From: Bacillus testis
GTDB lineage: Bacteria; Bacillota; Bacilli; Bacillales; DSM-1321
Assembly: GCF_001243895.1 (NCBI RefSeq)
Contig: NZ_LN851186.1
Coordinates: forward strand, 97,246-161,245
Length of the DNA: 64,000 bases
Direction of reading: 5' to 3'
A program made the position numbers and the translations under genes. Shown here one piece after another: positions 52,957-63,087 of this stretch (its first letter is position 1; every line of letters starts with the position of its first letter). The notes beneath the pieces were generated by a model. It worked only from the letters and a program-made list of their open reading frames with translations, did not search any database and was not told the DNA's origin.

Positions 52957-53028
52957 TGACCCGTACGGGATTCGAACCCGTGTTACCGCCGTGAAAGGGC
53001 GGTGTCTTAACCGCTTGACCAACGGGCC
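52957..53028 (-). tRNA. tRNA-Glu (TTC)
   Basis: 72 nt. Acceptor GGCCCGT pairs with ACGGGTC (one G-U); anticodon loop CTTTCAC (TTC); T-arm GGTTCGAATCC. CCA not encoded. Confidence 0.97.
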
Positions 53029-53036
53029 ATAGACAA

Positions 53037-53112
53037 TGGTGAGCCATGAAGGATTCGAACCTTCGACCCTCTGATTAAAAGTCAGATGCTCTACCAACTG
53101 AGCTAATGGCTC
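53037..53112 (-). tRNA. tRNA-Lys (TTT)
   Basis: 76 nt including an encoded CCA (53037-53039). Acceptor GAGCCAT pairs with ATGGCTC; anticodon loop CTTTTAA (TTT); T-arm GGTTCGAATCC. First tRNA of the cluster in transcription order Lys-Glu-Asp-Phe. Confidence 0.97.
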
Positions 53113-53353
53113 ATGCTTTATTATATCTCGCTAACATCTCTCAGCGACGTTTTTAATAGTATCATATAAATCTATCTAATTGCAATATATTTTTTTAAAA
53201 AATTTTATTTAAAAAGATTCCAAGGCATTTTCATATTCATCTAAAGTGAAAATGTGATTGGTATTTTTTCATTCCCAACCAATCATGATTCTTACTGGTA
53301 CTTGGTCTCCCGCTTACACTCCTTTGTTACATGCATCAGTTGAAGTGATGGAG

Positions 53354-53386
53354 TAAAAAAAATCGCCCCTTCGAAAAGGGGCGATT
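53354..53386 (-). terminator. Terminator after purA
   Basis: AATCGCCCC and GGGGCGATT form a perfect 9-bp stem; on the minus strand it is followed by eight T. It lies 15 bases after the purA stop. Confidence 0.92.
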
Positions 53387-53401
53387 ACATTATTCAACCG
53401 T

Positions 53402-54694
53402 TTAGATTTGTCTCCAAGGATTGTTGACCACATTCGTTTGGGAACGGTCAGGGCCGACCGAGAAGATTGATAAAGGAATGCCGGTCAATTGAGATACACG
53501 TTCTATATAATGACGGGCATTGGCTGGCAGTTCATCCAGCGACTTGCAAGAAGTGATATCCTCTGTCCAACCTGGAAGTTCTTCGTAGACAGGCTCACAT
53601 TGGGCCAGCTGTTTCAAGCTTGCAGGGAACTCCTCTATCACTTTTCCTTTATAGCGATACGCCACACAGATCTTGAGCGTTTCGATTCCTGTCATGACAT
53701 CAATCGAATTCAATGAAAGATCTGTAATTCCACTGACACGGCGCGCATGTCTCACAACGACTGAATCAAACCAGCCAACACGGCGCGGACGGCCTGTCGT
53801 TGTTCCATATTCGCGGCCGACTTCGCGGATTTGATGGCCGATTTCATTATCAAGCTCTGTCGGGAATGGGCCATCACCCACACGTGTTGTGTAAGCTTTG
53901 CACACCCCTACCACATGATTAATCTTAGAAGGGCCAACTCCTGAGCCAATCGTAACACCACCGGCTACCGGGTTCGACGAAGTGACGAACGGGTAAGTTC
54001 CTTGGTCGATATCGAGCATGACGCCTTGAGCACCTTCAAATAATACTCTTCGCCCTTCATCGAGTGCATCATTCAGCACAACCGATGTATCGCACACATA
54101 TTGCTTAACCCGTTGTCCATACTCATAGTATTCTTCAAATATTTCATCCAAAGAGAACCCGCTTGTCTCGTACATCTTTTCCAACAAGCGGTTTTTCTCT
54201 TCGAGATTATGCGCAAGTTTCTCTTTAAATACTTCTTTATCCAATAAATCGGCCATTCTGATCCCTATGCGGGCAGCTTTGTCCATATAGGCAGGGCCGA
54301 TGCCTTTTTTTGTTGTTCCAATCTTATTATCGCCTTTTCTGGCTTCTTCTACTTCATCCAGCTTAAGATGGTACGGAAGAATGACATGAGCCCGATTGCT
54401 TATACGCAGGTTATCAGTTGTCACCCCTTGCTTATGAAGGTATTCTAACTCCTCATTCAGCGCTTTAGGATCGACTACCATTCCATTGCCGATTACGCAG
54501 ATTTTGTCGCTATAGAATATTCCAGATGGGATTAAATGCAGTTTGTACGTAACGCCATTGAATTTTATTGTATGGCCGGCATTATTGCCGCCTTGATAAC
54601 GTGCAATCGCTTCTGCATGCTCAGACAAGAAATCCGTAATCTTGCCTTTCCCTTCATCTCCCCATTGTGTTCCGACTACTACTACTGAAGACAT
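53402..54694 (-). CDS. purA: Adenylosuccinate synthetase
   Basis: Start at [20 protein letters not shown] (54694), with GGAGGTG about 9 bases upstream. 430 residues. The P-loop GDEGKG, the IMP-binding [46 protein letters not shown] and the C-terminal SVGPDRSQT are intact. It joins IMP and aspartate with GTP, the first step from IMP to AMP. A PurBox pair lies upstream. Confidence 0.97.
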   Translation of the reverse strand: MSSVVVVGTQWGDEGKGKITDFLSEHAEAIARYQGGNNAGHTIKFNGVTYKLHLIPSGIFYSDKICVIGNGMVVDPKALNEELEYLHKQGVTTDNLRISNRAHVILPYHLKLDEVEEARKGDNKIGTTKKGIGPAYMDKAARIGIRMADLLDKEVFKEKLAHNLEEKNRLLEKMYETSGFSLDEIFEEYYEYGQRVKQYVCDTSVVLNDALDEGRRVLFEGAQGVMLDIDQGTYPFVTSSNPVAGGVTIGSGVGPSKINHVVGVCKAYTTRVGDGPFPTELDNEIGHQIREVGREYGTTTGRPRRVGWFDSVVVRHARRVSGITDLSLNSIDVMTGIETLKICVAYRYKGKVIEEFPASLKQLAQCEPVYEELPGWTEDITSCKSLDELPANARHYIERVSQLTGIPLSIFSVGPDRSQTNVVNNPWRQI

Positions 54695-54782
54695 ATCCTT
54701 GCACCTCCGAAAATTCCTTTGTCCGTTTTCTATCAAACATAGCTATTTTATCAATCAAACTCATCATAAGTCAAGGTAAATA

Positions 54783-54817
54783 CGAACGATGCAAATATTA
54801 AACACTATTTTTGTTCG
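54783..54817. promoter_or_regulatory. PurR operator (PurBox pair) of purA
   Basis: CGAA (54783-54786) and TTCG (54814-54817) cores face each other with a 27-base gap. On the minus strand the site runs CGAACAA...CGTTCGTATTTA, the same as at guaC. It is upstream of a likely purA promoter (TTGACT, 18 bases, TAAAAT). Confidence 0.78.
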
Positions 54818-54994
54818 TCTATTTTTTATTTTGACATAACTTTCAATTACTTTATCCGAAAAATGGGATTTCATGTATAATAAAGTAGTTGTTTTTAGGA
54901 AAAACTGTATTATTTTCCTTTTATTATTAAAACAAAGCAAGGCATATACTGTTCTACAGACTTACGAATGAGGAAATGTTTGGGGGATTTATAA

Positions 54995-56419
54995 ATGAAG
55001 TGGAAACCTGTTCTTCTCTCTCTGGCTGTTATGGTCACTCTGACCGCCTGCGCTGAGAAGGCAAGCAATGATGGAGAAATGAAAAACAATCATGTACAAA
55101 CGACTGTAAAAGAATCAAAGTATCCGGGTCTGGAAATTGAAACAGAGGTGGGAGAATACAAGGCATATAAGTACGCGATTCATTTTCCGCGCACAAAGCA
55201 ATCCAATATAAATTCTGCTATTAAATCATTTGTAAACGATCAAAAAGAAGCTTTTATACAAGAAGCAAAGTCAGCCATTCCAAACAATAAAAACGATTCG
55301 GCATTACTATTGGATTACGATATTTCCCATTCATCGAAACAACTGCTCTCCGTTGTCTTTACAAGCCATATCGATGTGCCGGGAAAAACAGGATCCGACC
55401 GTATCTATACACTTAATTTTGACCGGCAGACGGAAAAGCTGATCACCATCCAATCATTATTGAACGACGATTCCTCGTTGCAACGCATTTCCAGTATTGC
55501 CCAATATAATATTCTTAAAAACAGTACTTTTATGAAACGAACGAACCCGGGGCTCGTAATGGAAGGGACAAAAGCAGAAATGGCCAACTACGGCACATTT
55601 GGCTTTTCAGATCACTCCATGGATATCTATTTCCTCAAAGATCAGCTTGGTCCTGCTTATAAATTGCAAATTGCTTTGGACGACCTGAGAGGAATTGTTA
55701 AGGACTCCTATATGGAAACGCTGAAACAAGTAATCACCAATGATACCGAGCTCCTTTCAGCCACAACAGGCCGCAAAAACGGCGAAAAGCCCTTTCCGCT
55801 TGTGCCTGGGCAAAAATATGTAGCATTGACATTCGATGACGGACCCCACCATCAATGGACTCCTTATATATTGGATACACTGAAACGCCACAAAGCAAAA
55901 GCCACCTTCTTTGTGCTGGGGAACCGCGTGGAATACTATCCCGCCATTGTCAAGCGCGAGTTCGACGAAGGCCATGAAATCGGCAGCCATTCATGGAGCC
56001 ATCCAAAGCTGACGAATCTGTCCAGGCAGGAGCTTGTGAAGCAAATTAATCAAACAGCTGCATCAATTGCCAAGATTACCGGCCAGACTCCGGCTGCTCT
56101 GCGCCCGCCATACGGGGCTTTCAACCATGAAGTCCAGCAAATGGCCAACGCGCCGATTGTCAACTGGTCGGTGGATACGCTCGACTGGAAGAGCCATAAC
56201 CAAACGGCGATCAAGAACATTGTGCTGAACCGGACACATAACGGCAGCATTGTTCTCATGCATGATATCCACGAAGCATCGGCTTTGGCATTAGACAGCA
56301 TTTTGACTGAATTGGCTAAAAGAGGCTATCACTTTGTCACTGTCAGCCAATTGCTGCAGCTCCAAGGGAATCCGGGCAACTATGTGGGCAGTGCCTTCTA
56401 TAACGGAAAATCATTTTGA
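54995..56419 (+). CDS. PdaC-like membrane-anchored polysaccharide deacetylase
   Basis: 474 residues. Lipoprotein-type N-terminus MKWKPVLLSLAVMVTLTACA, then a DUF4163/DUF3298-like region (about residues 40-240; LLDYDISHSSKQLLSVVFTS), and a NodB domain from KYVALTFDDGPHHQWTPYIL with metal His in EIGSHSWSHPKLTNLS, then RPPYGAFNHEV, WSVDTLDWKSHN and VLMHDIHEASAL. This arrangement matches B. subtilis PdaC (YjeA), which deacetylates peptidoglycan MurNAc and chitin-like oligomers. It is inserted between dnaB and purA, transcribed against both, with its own terminator. Confidence 0.9.
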   Translation: MKWKPVLLSLAVMVTLTACAEKASNDGEMKNNHVQTTVKESKYPGLEIETEVGEYKAYKYAIHFPRTKQSNINSAIKSFVNDQKEAFIQEAKSAIPNNKNDSALLLDYDISHSSKQLLSVVFTSHIDVPGKTGSDRIYTLNFDRQTEKLITIQSLLNDDSSLQRISSIAQYNILKNSTFMKRTNPGLVMEGTKAEMANYGTFGFSDHSMDIYFLKDQLGPAYKLQIALDDLRGIVKDSYMETLKQVITNDTELLSATTGRKNGEKPFPLVPGQKYVALTFDDGPHHQWTPYILDTLKRHKAKATFFVLGNRVEYYPAIVKREFDEGHEIGSHSWSHPKLTNLSRQELVKQINQTAASIAKITGQTPAALRPPYGAFNHEVQQMANAPIVNWSVDTLDWKSHNQTAIKNIVLNRTHNGSIVLMHDIHEASALALDSILTELAKRGYHFVTVSQLLQLQGNPGNYVGSAFYNGKSF

Positions 56420-56432
56420 GAATATTACCATG

Positions 56433-56473
56433 CAAAAAAGGGAAAAGGCTGATTAAAAGCCTTTTCCCTTTTT
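56433..56473. terminator. Bidirectional terminator between pdaC-like gene and dnaB
   Basis: AAAAAGGGAAAAGGCT and AGCCTTTTCCCTTTTT pair almost completely around a short loop between convergent genes. Confidence 0.9.
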
Positions 56474-57836
56474 ATGCGCCTGGCGGCATACTTGAATCGT
56501 CATATCTTGTTTCGATATTGACGAATTTATTATATTCCTTCACGAAAGCGAGCGATACAGTTCCGACCGGGCCGTTCCGCTGCTTCGCAATGATGATTTC
56601 AATGATGTTTTTATTCTCTGATTCCTTATCGTAATAATCGTCACGGTAAAGGAAAGCAACGATATCGGCATCTTGCTCGATACTTCCTGATTCCCGGATA
56701 TCTGACATCATCGGCCGTTTATCCTGTCTCTGCTCCACTCCACGGGAAAGCTGGGATAGAGCGATGACCGGGACTTTCAATTCACGGGCCAATGCTTTTA
56801 GGGAACGGGAAATTTCGGATACCTCTTGCTGGCGATTATCGCCAGAGTTCCCGTTGCCTTGAATCAATTGCAAGTAATCGATCAGGATCATGCCTAGACC
56901 GTGTTCTTGCTTCAAACGCCGGCACTTGGAACGGATATCCCCTATACGGACACCTGGCGTGTCATCAATGTAGATTCCTGCATTGGACAGGCTTCCCATA
57001 GCCATCGTCAGCTTTCGCCAGTCTTCGTCTGTCAACGCGCCTGTCCGCAAGTTTTGGGCATTGATATTGCCCTCCGCGCACAGCATACGCATGACAAGCT
57101 GTTCCGCTCCCATCTCCAGACTGAATATAGCAACGTTTTCTTCTGTCTTCGTCGCTACATTTTGCGCGATGTTCAATGCGAAGGCCGTTTTACCCACTGA
57201 TGGGCGGGCTCCTACAATAATCAAGTCATTGCGCTGGAAACCGGCAGTCATGCGGTCCAATTCAGCAAAACCTGTCGGTATCCCTGTAATATCGCCTTTT
57301 CGGTTGGCGAGCACCTCTATATTATCGTATGTGGATACGAGGACATCCTTGATATCCTGGAATGCTCCAGCATTTTTTCGCTGTGCCACTTCCATGATGT
57401 TTTTTTCCGCATCACTAATATAAGCTTCTACCTCGTCAGCGCGGTTGTACCCATCCTGTACGATTTGGGACGCGACTCGGATTGTGCGGCGCAGCAAGGA
57501 TTTTTCGTCCACAATACGTGCATAATATTCAATATTAGCGGCCGTCGGTGCGGAATCCGCCAATTCACTCAGATATGAAACACCGCCCACATCTTCAAGG
57601 TTCTTTGTTGCTGCCAATTCCTCCGTGACTGTGACTAGATCGACCACACTTCCCCTATCGTTCAGGTTCACCATCACCTGGAAGATTTTCTGGTGCGCCA
57701 CCCGGTAAAAATCATCAGCCGTAAGAAGCTCAGTGGCAACAATCAACGAAGCCGGCTGAAGGAAAATCGCCCCAAGCACTGCTTGTTCAGCTTCGATATT
57801 CTGCGGCGGAATTTGGTTTTGGAAGATCTCATTCAA
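56472..57836 (-). CDS. dnaB: Replicative DNA helicase (DnaB; DnaC in B. subtilis)
   Basis: 454 residues. N-terminal DnaB domain QIPPQNIEAEQAVLGAIFLQ, then the RecA-like domain with Walker A GARPSVGKTAFALN, IFSLEMGAEQLVMRML, Walker B GMILIDYLQLIQGN, the AQSR-like ALSQLSRGVEQRQDKRPMMS and the arginine finger region IAKQRNGPVGTVSLAF. It unwinds DNA at the replication fork. About 200 bases with a hairpin separate it from rplI. Confidence 0.97.
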   Translation of the reverse strand: MNEIFQNQIPPQNIEAEQAVLGAIFLQPASLIVATELLTADDFYRVAHQKIFQVMVNLNDRGSVVDLVTVTEELAATKNLEDVGGVSYLSELADSAPTAANIEYYARIVDEKSLLRRTIRVASQIVQDGYNRADEVEAYISDAEKNIMEVAQRKNAGAFQDIKDVLVSTYDNIEVLANRKGDITGIPTGFAELDRMTAGFQRNDLIIVGARPSVGKTAFALNIAQNVATKTEENVAIFSLEMGAEQLVMRMLCAEGNINAQNLRTGALTDEDWRKLTMAMGSLSNAGIYIDDTPGVRIGDIRSKCRRLKQEHGLGMILIDYLQLIQGNGNSGDNRQQEVSEISRSLKALARELKVPVIALSQLSRGVEQRQDKRPMMSDIRESGSIEQDADIVAFLYRDDYYDKESENKNIIEIIIAKQRNGPVGTVSLAFVKEYNKFVNIETRYDDSSMPPGA

Positions 57837-57882
57837 TACAATAACCCCCTATATTGTGCGAGAAAAAGTTCCGCTCATAAGC

Positions 57883-57923
57883 AAGACGACTCCCATGCAA
57901 ATCACATAACCAGGAGTCGCCTT
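57883..57923 (-). terminator. Hairpin between rplI and dnaB
   Basis: AAGGCGACTCC pairs with GGAGTCGTCTT (one G-U) on the minus strand with an 18-19 base loop. No long T run follows, so it may be a partial terminator or mRNA-processing structure within the gdpP-rplI-dnaB operon. Confidence 0.5.
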
Positions 57924-58036
57924 ATCGCTTTAAACCTTACAGCACAGGAGACCCTGTACCATACCGTCTATCTCTATTATAATCTCTACGTCTATTCTAC
58001 ATCGGCTTGGGACACTCGTACATGTTAATTTTTTGC

Positions 58037-58486
58037 TTACTTAGCTTCTTTTACATGCACATTTAATGTGGCTGAAACTTCATGGTGAAGCTTGACAGGC
58101 ACTTTTGTATAACCCAATGAACGGATTCCTTCCGGCAATTCCATTTTGCGCTTATCGATTTTGATGCCTTCTGCAGATTGCAATGCCTCGGATATTTGTT
58201 TAGTCGTGATGCTTCCGAACAGACGGCCGCCTTCTCCTGCTTTCGCGCTTAATTCAACCGTAAGCTTTTCGATTTTTTCCTTTAATTGCTTCGCTTGCGC
58301 CAGTTCTTCAGCAGCAAGCTGGCTAGCTTTATTATTTTGCGCTTCTAATTTCTTTAAGTTAGCGGGAGTGGCTTCTACAGCTACTTGCTGTTTCAATAGA
58401 AAGTTTTGTGCATATCCATCTGATACGTTTTTCACTTCGCCTTTTTTACCTTTACCTTTAACATCCTTTAAGAAAATTACTTTCAT
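58037..58486 (-). CDS. rplI: 50S ribosomal protein L9
   Basis: 149 residues, the family length. [40 protein letters not shown], a long connecting helix, then the C-terminal domain with [20 protein letters not shown]. It binds 23S rRNA domain V at the base of L1. Overlaps gdpP by 4 bases (ATGA-type coupling). Confidence 0.97.
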   Translation of the reverse strand: MKVIFLKDVKGKGKKGEVKNVSDGYAQNFLLKQQVAVEATPANLKKLEAQNNKASQLAAEELAQAKQLKEKIEKLTVELSAKAGEGGRLFGSITTKQISEALQSAEGIKIDKRKMELPEGIRSLGYTKVPVKLHHEVSATLNVHVKEAK

Positions 58487-60453
58487 TCTGTGTACCCTCC
58501 CAAATAATCATCTATAGCTTTCTGCAATAATATCACAGCTTCGTCAACAGTACTATCTTCAATTTGCGTAGCCGCATTGGTAAGATGCCCGCCGCCGTGC
58601 AATGATTCCATAATAATTTGGACGTTGACATCACCAAGTGACCGCGCCGAAATACTGACGGTGTTCTCCGCTCTTTTGGACACAACAAACGATGCCCCTA
58701 CACCGTCCATAGTAAGCAATGTATCAGCCGCTTGAGCAATTAGCACCTGCTCATTCACTTCGTCCGGCTGGCCTGTAGCAATGGCAATTCCATCACGGTA
58801 AAAATACACACTTTCTATTAATTGCGCCCTTTTGATATAAGTCGATAGATCTTCCTTCAGGAATCTCTGCACGAGCACTGTATCAGCACCATTCGAGCGT
58901 AAATAAGATGCCGCATCAAACGTTCTTGAACCGGTGCGCAATGTGAAGCTCTTCGTATCAACGATAATCCCCGCCAATAGGCAAGTCGCTTCCAATGCAT
59001 CAATCTTGCTTCCTTTTTCCTGGTATTCAATCAGCTCCGTCACCAGTTCCGCAGTCGAGGAAGCATACGGTTCCATATAGACAAGCAATGCTCTGTTGAT
59101 GAACTCCTCGCCGCGGCGGTGATGGTCGATCACCACAATCTTGTCGATGGCACGGACGAGCTTCTCGTCGATGACCATAGATGGCTTGTGTGTATCCACA
59201 ATCACCAGCAATGTCTCATCCGTAATTAATTCATGGGCATCTTCCGGAGAAATAAAGCGCGAGTAGAGACTTGGTTCTTTCTTCAGCTCATTCATCAAGC
59301 GTTTAACGCCCGTATCCAACTCTTCAAAATTTACAACAATATATGATTCCTTATCGTTCATGTTGGCTACTTCGGAAATGCCGATGGCCGACCCAATCGC
59401 ATCCATATCCGGATAGCGATGCCCCATAATGATCACTTTATCACTGTCGAGCACAATATCTTTCAAAGCATGCGAGATGACGCGTGCTCTGACGCGTGTC
59501 CGCTTCTCCATCGGATTCGTCTTGCCGCCGTAAAATTTAGCTTTCCCATTTGAGAGCTTAATCGCTACCTGGTCCCCACCGCGCCCGAGTGCAAGATCGA
59601 GGCTTGACTGGGCAAGAGTGCCAAGCTCAGGCAACGAGGGAGCCCCACAGCCCACTCCGATGCTCAACGTCAACGGAACATGCTGCTTGGCCGTTACTTC
59701 CCTTATTTGATCAAGGATCGAGAATTTATCCTTCTCTAATTGCTGCAGGATATCTTCATTGAGAACGCCAATAAACCGATCAGACGATATCCTTTTCATA
59801 AAGACGCCATTATCTTTGGCCCATTTATCCAATTGCGAGGTTACAAGACTGTTCAGACTACTTCTGCGTTGATCATCCATGGCCTGTGTCAGTTCGTCAT
59901 AATTATCAAGGAAGATAATTGAAATGACCGTACGCTCATTCTCATACAGCTGTTCGATCTGCACTCTTTCGGTGACATCGAATAAATAAAGCAACCGTTC
60001 CTCCGGCTTTTGGACAACACGGAATTTCCGCTCATATAACGTAACCGTTTCATCCTCTACTTCCTGCTTTACAAGAGCGATTAATGGTTCAGCCACCTCA
60101 TACAGTGAACGGCCGACAAGCGTATCTTCATGAAAGCAAGAAGCCATGAACGGATTGGCCCACTCAATCGTGTTTTCTTCATTGATCAAGATAATCCCGA
60201 TTGGCATTTCCAAAAGGGCCTCTTCCCCAACCTTCTTTAGCCGGTAGGAGAGCGTAGAAATGTATTTTTCTGTTTCTCTTTTATTATTGAACTCAATCAC
60301 GAGGACAGAATAAAAGAGGAACATGACGATCGGGATGCCAACAATGGCAAGAATCCAATTATAGTAGGCAAGGAAAACAAAAAGAACCGTAACAATTGCC
60401 AGCAAAGCATATATTGGATATCGAATCGACATTTTTTTTAAATTAGATAACAT
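58483..60453 (-). CDS. gdpP: Cyclic-di-AMP phosphodiesterase GdpP (YybT)
   Basis: 656 residues. Two N-terminal membrane helices, a PAS domain ([20 protein letters not shown]), a degenerate GGDEF domain (about 170-300), and the DHH/DHHA1 catalytic part: [50 protein letters not shown] and [14 protein letters not shown]. It hydrolyses cyclic-di-AMP to pApA, affecting wall stress, potassium balance and beta-lactam tolerance. In the operon yybS-gdpP-rplI-dnaB. Confidence 0.96.
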   Translation of the reverse strand: MLSNLKKMSIRYPIYALLAIVTVLFVFLAYYNWILAIVGIPIVMFLFYSVLVIEFNNKRETEKYISTLSYRLKKVGEEALLEMPIGIILINEENTIEWANPFMASCFHEDTLVGRSLYEVAEPLIALVKQEVEDETVTLYERKFRVVQKPEERLLYLFDVTERVQIEQLYENERTVISIIFLDNYDELTQAMDDQRRSSLNSLVTSQLDKWAKDNGVFMKRISSDRFIGVLNEDILQQLEKDKFSILDQIREVTAKQHVPLTLSIGVGCGAPSLPELGTLAQSSLDLALGRGGDQVAIKLSNGKAKFYGGKTNPMEKRTRVRARVISHALKDIVLDSDKVIIMGHRYPDMDAIGSAIGISEVANMNDKESYIVVNFEELDTGVKRLMNELKKEPSLYSRFISPEDAHELITDETLLVIVDTHKPSMVIDEKLVRAIDKIVVIDHHRRGEEFINRALLVYMEPYASSTAELVTELIEYQEKGSKIDALEATCLLAGIIVDTKSFTLRTGSRTFDAASYLRSNGADTVLVQRFLKEDLSTYIKRAQLIESVYFYRDGIAIATGQPDEVNEQVLIAQAADTLLTMDGVGASFVVSKRAENTVSISARSLGDVNVQIIMESLHGGGHLTNAATQIEDSTVDEAVILLQKAIDDYLGGYTE

Positions 60454-60509
60454 CTTTTCAGCTCCTAAAAGCTACTATTTTCTGCATCTTTCGTGGGTAT
60501 CAGCATTTC

Positions 60510-61451
60510 TTATTTGTTCTGGATTGATTCCCGCAAGCGGAAGCCCAAATCCATTACTCCCAAGATGCGGACAAAAGAAGATGCAATCGGAATGATAGCC
60601 GTCAATATCACGACGAAGATCGGGATTCCTTTTGACCAGCCTTTTGAGTGGCTATAAAAGAATAATAAAGAGATGCCCTGAAGCATAATGAAAAATTCTA
60701 AAATAAATTGGATATTCATTAGCGCTGTATAAAGAAATTCTCCCTGTTCCGGTTGAATGAATAATATTAACAGCATACTAAGTAAATAATACCATAAAAG
60801 GCTTCTTGGCAGCGATAGGTCGCGCAGCCTTCCTATCTCAAGGCGTGCAAACCGGGTCCGGTTCATAACAGATTTGCTTGCCAATACCATTAGAGCGGTC
60901 ATAATGATTGAAACAATAACGACAAAGCTTGGGAGCAATGTCTGGAACAGAGACGTGAATTGCGCCATTTGTTCGGTGAATTGTTTGAGTTGGTCTTCCT
61001 GGCCCATTGCCGACATCATGGTACGGGCTTGTTCGAAGGACTGATCGAACATTTTAGTGAATTCATCCACTATATTTATATTCATCAATGCCATAGTGGC
61101 AACCGAAAAGACCAACAGACAAGCAATGAACAATAATGTGGAAACGATAAACATCTCCAGCTTGCTCTTATTGGTTCTTATATAATATCCGATTGTAATC
61201 CCGATCAATCCTGCCATGACGGGAGCAGGAAGCGCTCCCACCCCACTGATGATAAAAGCAATCAGCATGGAAGCAACCAGGAACAACGAAGACCATTTCA
61301 AGTCATATTTGCTCGAAATCAAAGCGAATGGAGCCGGCATAAAGAAAAATATGACTATACTAGCAAGAGGTATGTATAGAAGCATAAGCAGCATAAGCGC
61401 AAAAATCGCTAAAAGGACTCCACTTTCCGCTAATTTTTTACCTTGGTTCAA
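60510..61451 (-). CDS. yybS: YybS-family DUF2232 membrane protein
   Basis: Start taken as TTG 61451 (MNQGKKLAESGVLLAIFALM), 10 bases after GGGAG; the frame continues 25 codons upstream but the family starts near here. 313 residues with about eight helices (LMLLMLLYIPLASIVIFFFM, SFVVIVSIIMTALMVLASKS, GIPIFVVILTAIIPIASSFV). DUF2232 proteins resemble ECF-transporter S-components; no substrate is known. It leads the yybS-gdpP-rplI-dnaB cluster as in B. subtilis. Confidence 0.88.
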   Translation of the reverse strand: MNQGKKLAESGVLLAIFALMLLMLLYIPLASIVIFFFMPAPFALISSKYDLKWSSLFLVASMLIAFIISGVGALPAPVMAGLIGITIGYYIRTNKSKLEMFIVSTLLFIACLLVFSVATMALMNINIVDEFTKMFDQSFEQARTMMSAMGQEDQLKQFTEQMAQFTSLFQTLLPSFVVIVSIIMTALMVLASKSVMNRTRFARLEIGRLRDLSLPRSLLWYYLLSMLLILFIQPEQGEFLYTALMNIQFILEFFIMLQGISLLFFYSHSKGWSKGIPIFVVILTAIIPIASSFVRILGVMDLGFRLRESIQNK

Positions 61452-61752
61452 ATGTATGTAACTCCCTTCAATTCTAAAAAAATTCTCAAGCCCTTTTATT
61501 TTAAAACATTTTTTCCTACAATTCACTCATTGTACCTATTATACCCTTTCTCCTTCAAACTTACTGCACTTTATGGAGCATATATTTGACTTCTTTATTA
61601 CAGCCCAGCATGCCAGCAAAAAGACGAATAAAGTTGAAACTTCAATTGGTTGGGAGTCGGATCAATCGGATTCTTCCTTACACTTGTTCGCCTACCTACA
61701 AGTTTTTTCATCTCATCACTTTTAAAGGGGTCTTAGCGCCAGTTAGAACTGA
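61452..61752. other. Intergenic region upstream of yybS
   Basis: About 300 bases. Holds the yybS promoter region and a stretch (61640-61750) that shares CAATCGGATTCTT and TAGCGCC, 71 bases apart, with 29364-29443. No gene seen. Confidence 0.4.
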
Positions 61753-61791
61753 AAAAAGCCCTTGCCATTTTGATGGTCGCAAGGGCTTTTT
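61753..61791 (-). terminator. Terminator after DUF2087 regulator gene
   Basis: AAAAAGCCCTTGC and GCAAGGGCTTTTT form a perfect 13-bp stem around a 13-base loop, just after the stop codon. Confidence 0.92.
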
Positions 61792-61799
61792 AGCGTTGT

Positions 61800-62546
61800 T
61801 TATTTCTTGATCCAATACGAGCTTCCGTCACTTTTGCGGTCAAGAAACCCGTATTCGATTAAATATCTGCGAAGTGTTACAAAATCTTCAAAAACGGTTT
61901 TTAGGATTTCGTTCACTTCTTTCTCTGTATAGGTAGCATTTTCATCGAAGCGTTTAATCATTTCACGCAAAACAATGATTTTATACTTCTGCTTCATCGA
62001 AAATGATGTCAGTTTGCCGTCTTTGAAATATTTTTTCAGTACCTTTTCATTTTCTTCTTCAGTCACACGGTAACGGTCGTCAATCATCGTTGCATGCTTA
62101 GGTATTTCAAGCATTGCCGGCGCATGCTCATCCTTTTCCTTCAGCAGCTCCATCATTGCCAGAAATAACTTAGCCTGCCGTTCTTTTTCTTTCAGGACAA
62201 AACGATGGTTGCGGATCGTCGAAGAGCTGCCAATTTCCAGCTCTTTCTGGATTTCACGGTCATTTTTCCCTTGGTAAAACAAAGCTAGCAAGTTCTTCTG
62301 GTGATCGGTCAAACCTGTCAGCTTTTTATCGAGGCCAATCAGAAACTCGAAAACAGAACCATGCTTCTCTTTAATATGCAGCTCCATCCTTCTATAGGCT
62401 TCATAATATACTTGGTCAACAGGATAAATGATCCCTTTTTGCAGTTTGTGGCCGCATAACAGGCACACATACGTTTCTCCTTGTTCTTTATAACCCTGCT
62501 TTAACTCATTGAAATTGGCTTTCCAAAATAATTCCGTCTCGCTCAT
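61800..62546 (-). CDS. DUF2087 transcriptional regulator with LuxR-like HTH and apparent N-terminal zinc finger
   Basis: 248 residues. Residues 28-62 contain Cys28, Cys31, His57 and His62 (YVCLLCGHKL and ELHIKEKH), spaced like a C2H2 zinc site. A LuxR/sigma-70 region-4-like helix-turn-helix follows at about 75-125 (LTDHQKNLLALFYQGKNDRE, SSSTIRNHRFVLKEKERQAK). The last 80 residues are DUF2087 (KKYFKDGKLTSFSMKQKYKI, then LRRYLIEYGFLDRKSDGSSY). It is divergent from a GIY-YIG gene across a control region with repeated CAAACAT words, so it probably regulates both. The signal it senses is unknown. Confidence 0.82.
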   Translation of the reverse strand: MSETELFWKANFNELKQGYKEQGETYVCLLCGHKLQKGIIYPVDQVYYEAYRRMELHIKEKHGSVFEFLIGLDKKLTGLTDHQKNLLALFYQGKNDREIQKELEIGSSSTIRNHRFVLKEKERQAKLFLAMMELLKEKDEHAPAMLEIPKHATMIDDRYRVTEEENEKVLKKYFKDGKLTSFSMKQKYKIIVLREMIKRFDENATYTEKEVNEILKTVFEDFVTLRRYLIEYGFLDRKSDGSSYWIKK

Positions 62547-62571
62547 CCCATTAAGCTCCTTTGTCTATTTT

Positions 62572-62659
62572 ACAAACATAATATCTTTTTGTTTGCTATA
62601 TGTCAAACATATTTACAATATCGTTTGAATAATGACAAACATTGTTATAAAATGTTTGT
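62572..62659. promoter_or_regulatory. Repeated (A/T)CAAACAT operator words between DUF2087 and GIY-YIG genes
   Basis: ACAAACAT at 62572-62579, TCAAACAT at 62603-62610, ACAAACAT at 62635-62642 and its complement ATGTTTGT at 62652-62659. The last two form a perfect 8-bp dyad with a 9-base spacer. Further GTTTG words (62591, 62622) add to the pattern. This is a likely binding array for the DUF2087 regulator. Confidence 0.7.
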
Positions 62660-62681
62660 ATATTAAACGAAAGAGGGTACG

Positions 62682-63035
62682 ATGATGGACCGGAAAAAAG
62701 AACTGAAACAAATGTACAAAGAAATACCGATTGAAGCGGGCATTTATATGATCACCAATACAGCCAATCAAAAGAAGTGGGTGGGCAGTACCCGTAATCT
62801 AAAAAGCATAAATGGAAGAAAATTTTCCTTGGAAGCGGGAACCGATACAAACCGGGCTTTGCAGGAAGATTGGAACCTTTACGGGAAGGATTCGTTTACA
62901 TTTGAAACACTTGAAATCTTAAAAAAGAAGGAAGACGACCCCTATTTCAACGAAAAAGAAGCACTGCAAGCGCTGGATGAAAAATGGAAAGAACAAATCC
63001 AGCCATATGGAGAAAAAGGATATAACAAAAAATAA
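62682..63035 (+). CDS. GIY-YIG domain protein (putative nuclease)
   Basis: 117 residues. The GIY-YIG core begins at AGIYMITNTANQKKWVGSTR (the two motifs are read here as GIY and WVGST), with Arg in NLKSINGRKFS and the later Glu/Asn segment EKGYNKK. The tyrosine of the second motif is replaced by Val (KKWVGS). Small stand-alone members are of unknown function in bacilli. Either of the two adjacent ATG codons (62682, 62685) may be used, after a GAGGG site. Confidence 0.8.
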   Translation: MMDRKKELKQMYKEIPIEAGIYMITNTANQKKWVGSTRNLKSINGRKFSLEAGTDTNRALQEDWNLYGKDSFTFETLEILKKKEDDPYFNEKEALQALDEKWKEQIQPYGEKGYNKK

Positions 63036-63048
63036 AATCCCTTGGATG

Positions 63049-63087
63049 AAGAAACATGCGGCTCAGGCGCCAATGTTTCTTTTTTTC
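63049..63087 (+). terminator. Terminator after GIY-YIG gene
   Basis: AAGAAACAT and ATGTTTCTT pair around a GC-rich loop and are followed by T residues. Confidence 0.85.
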
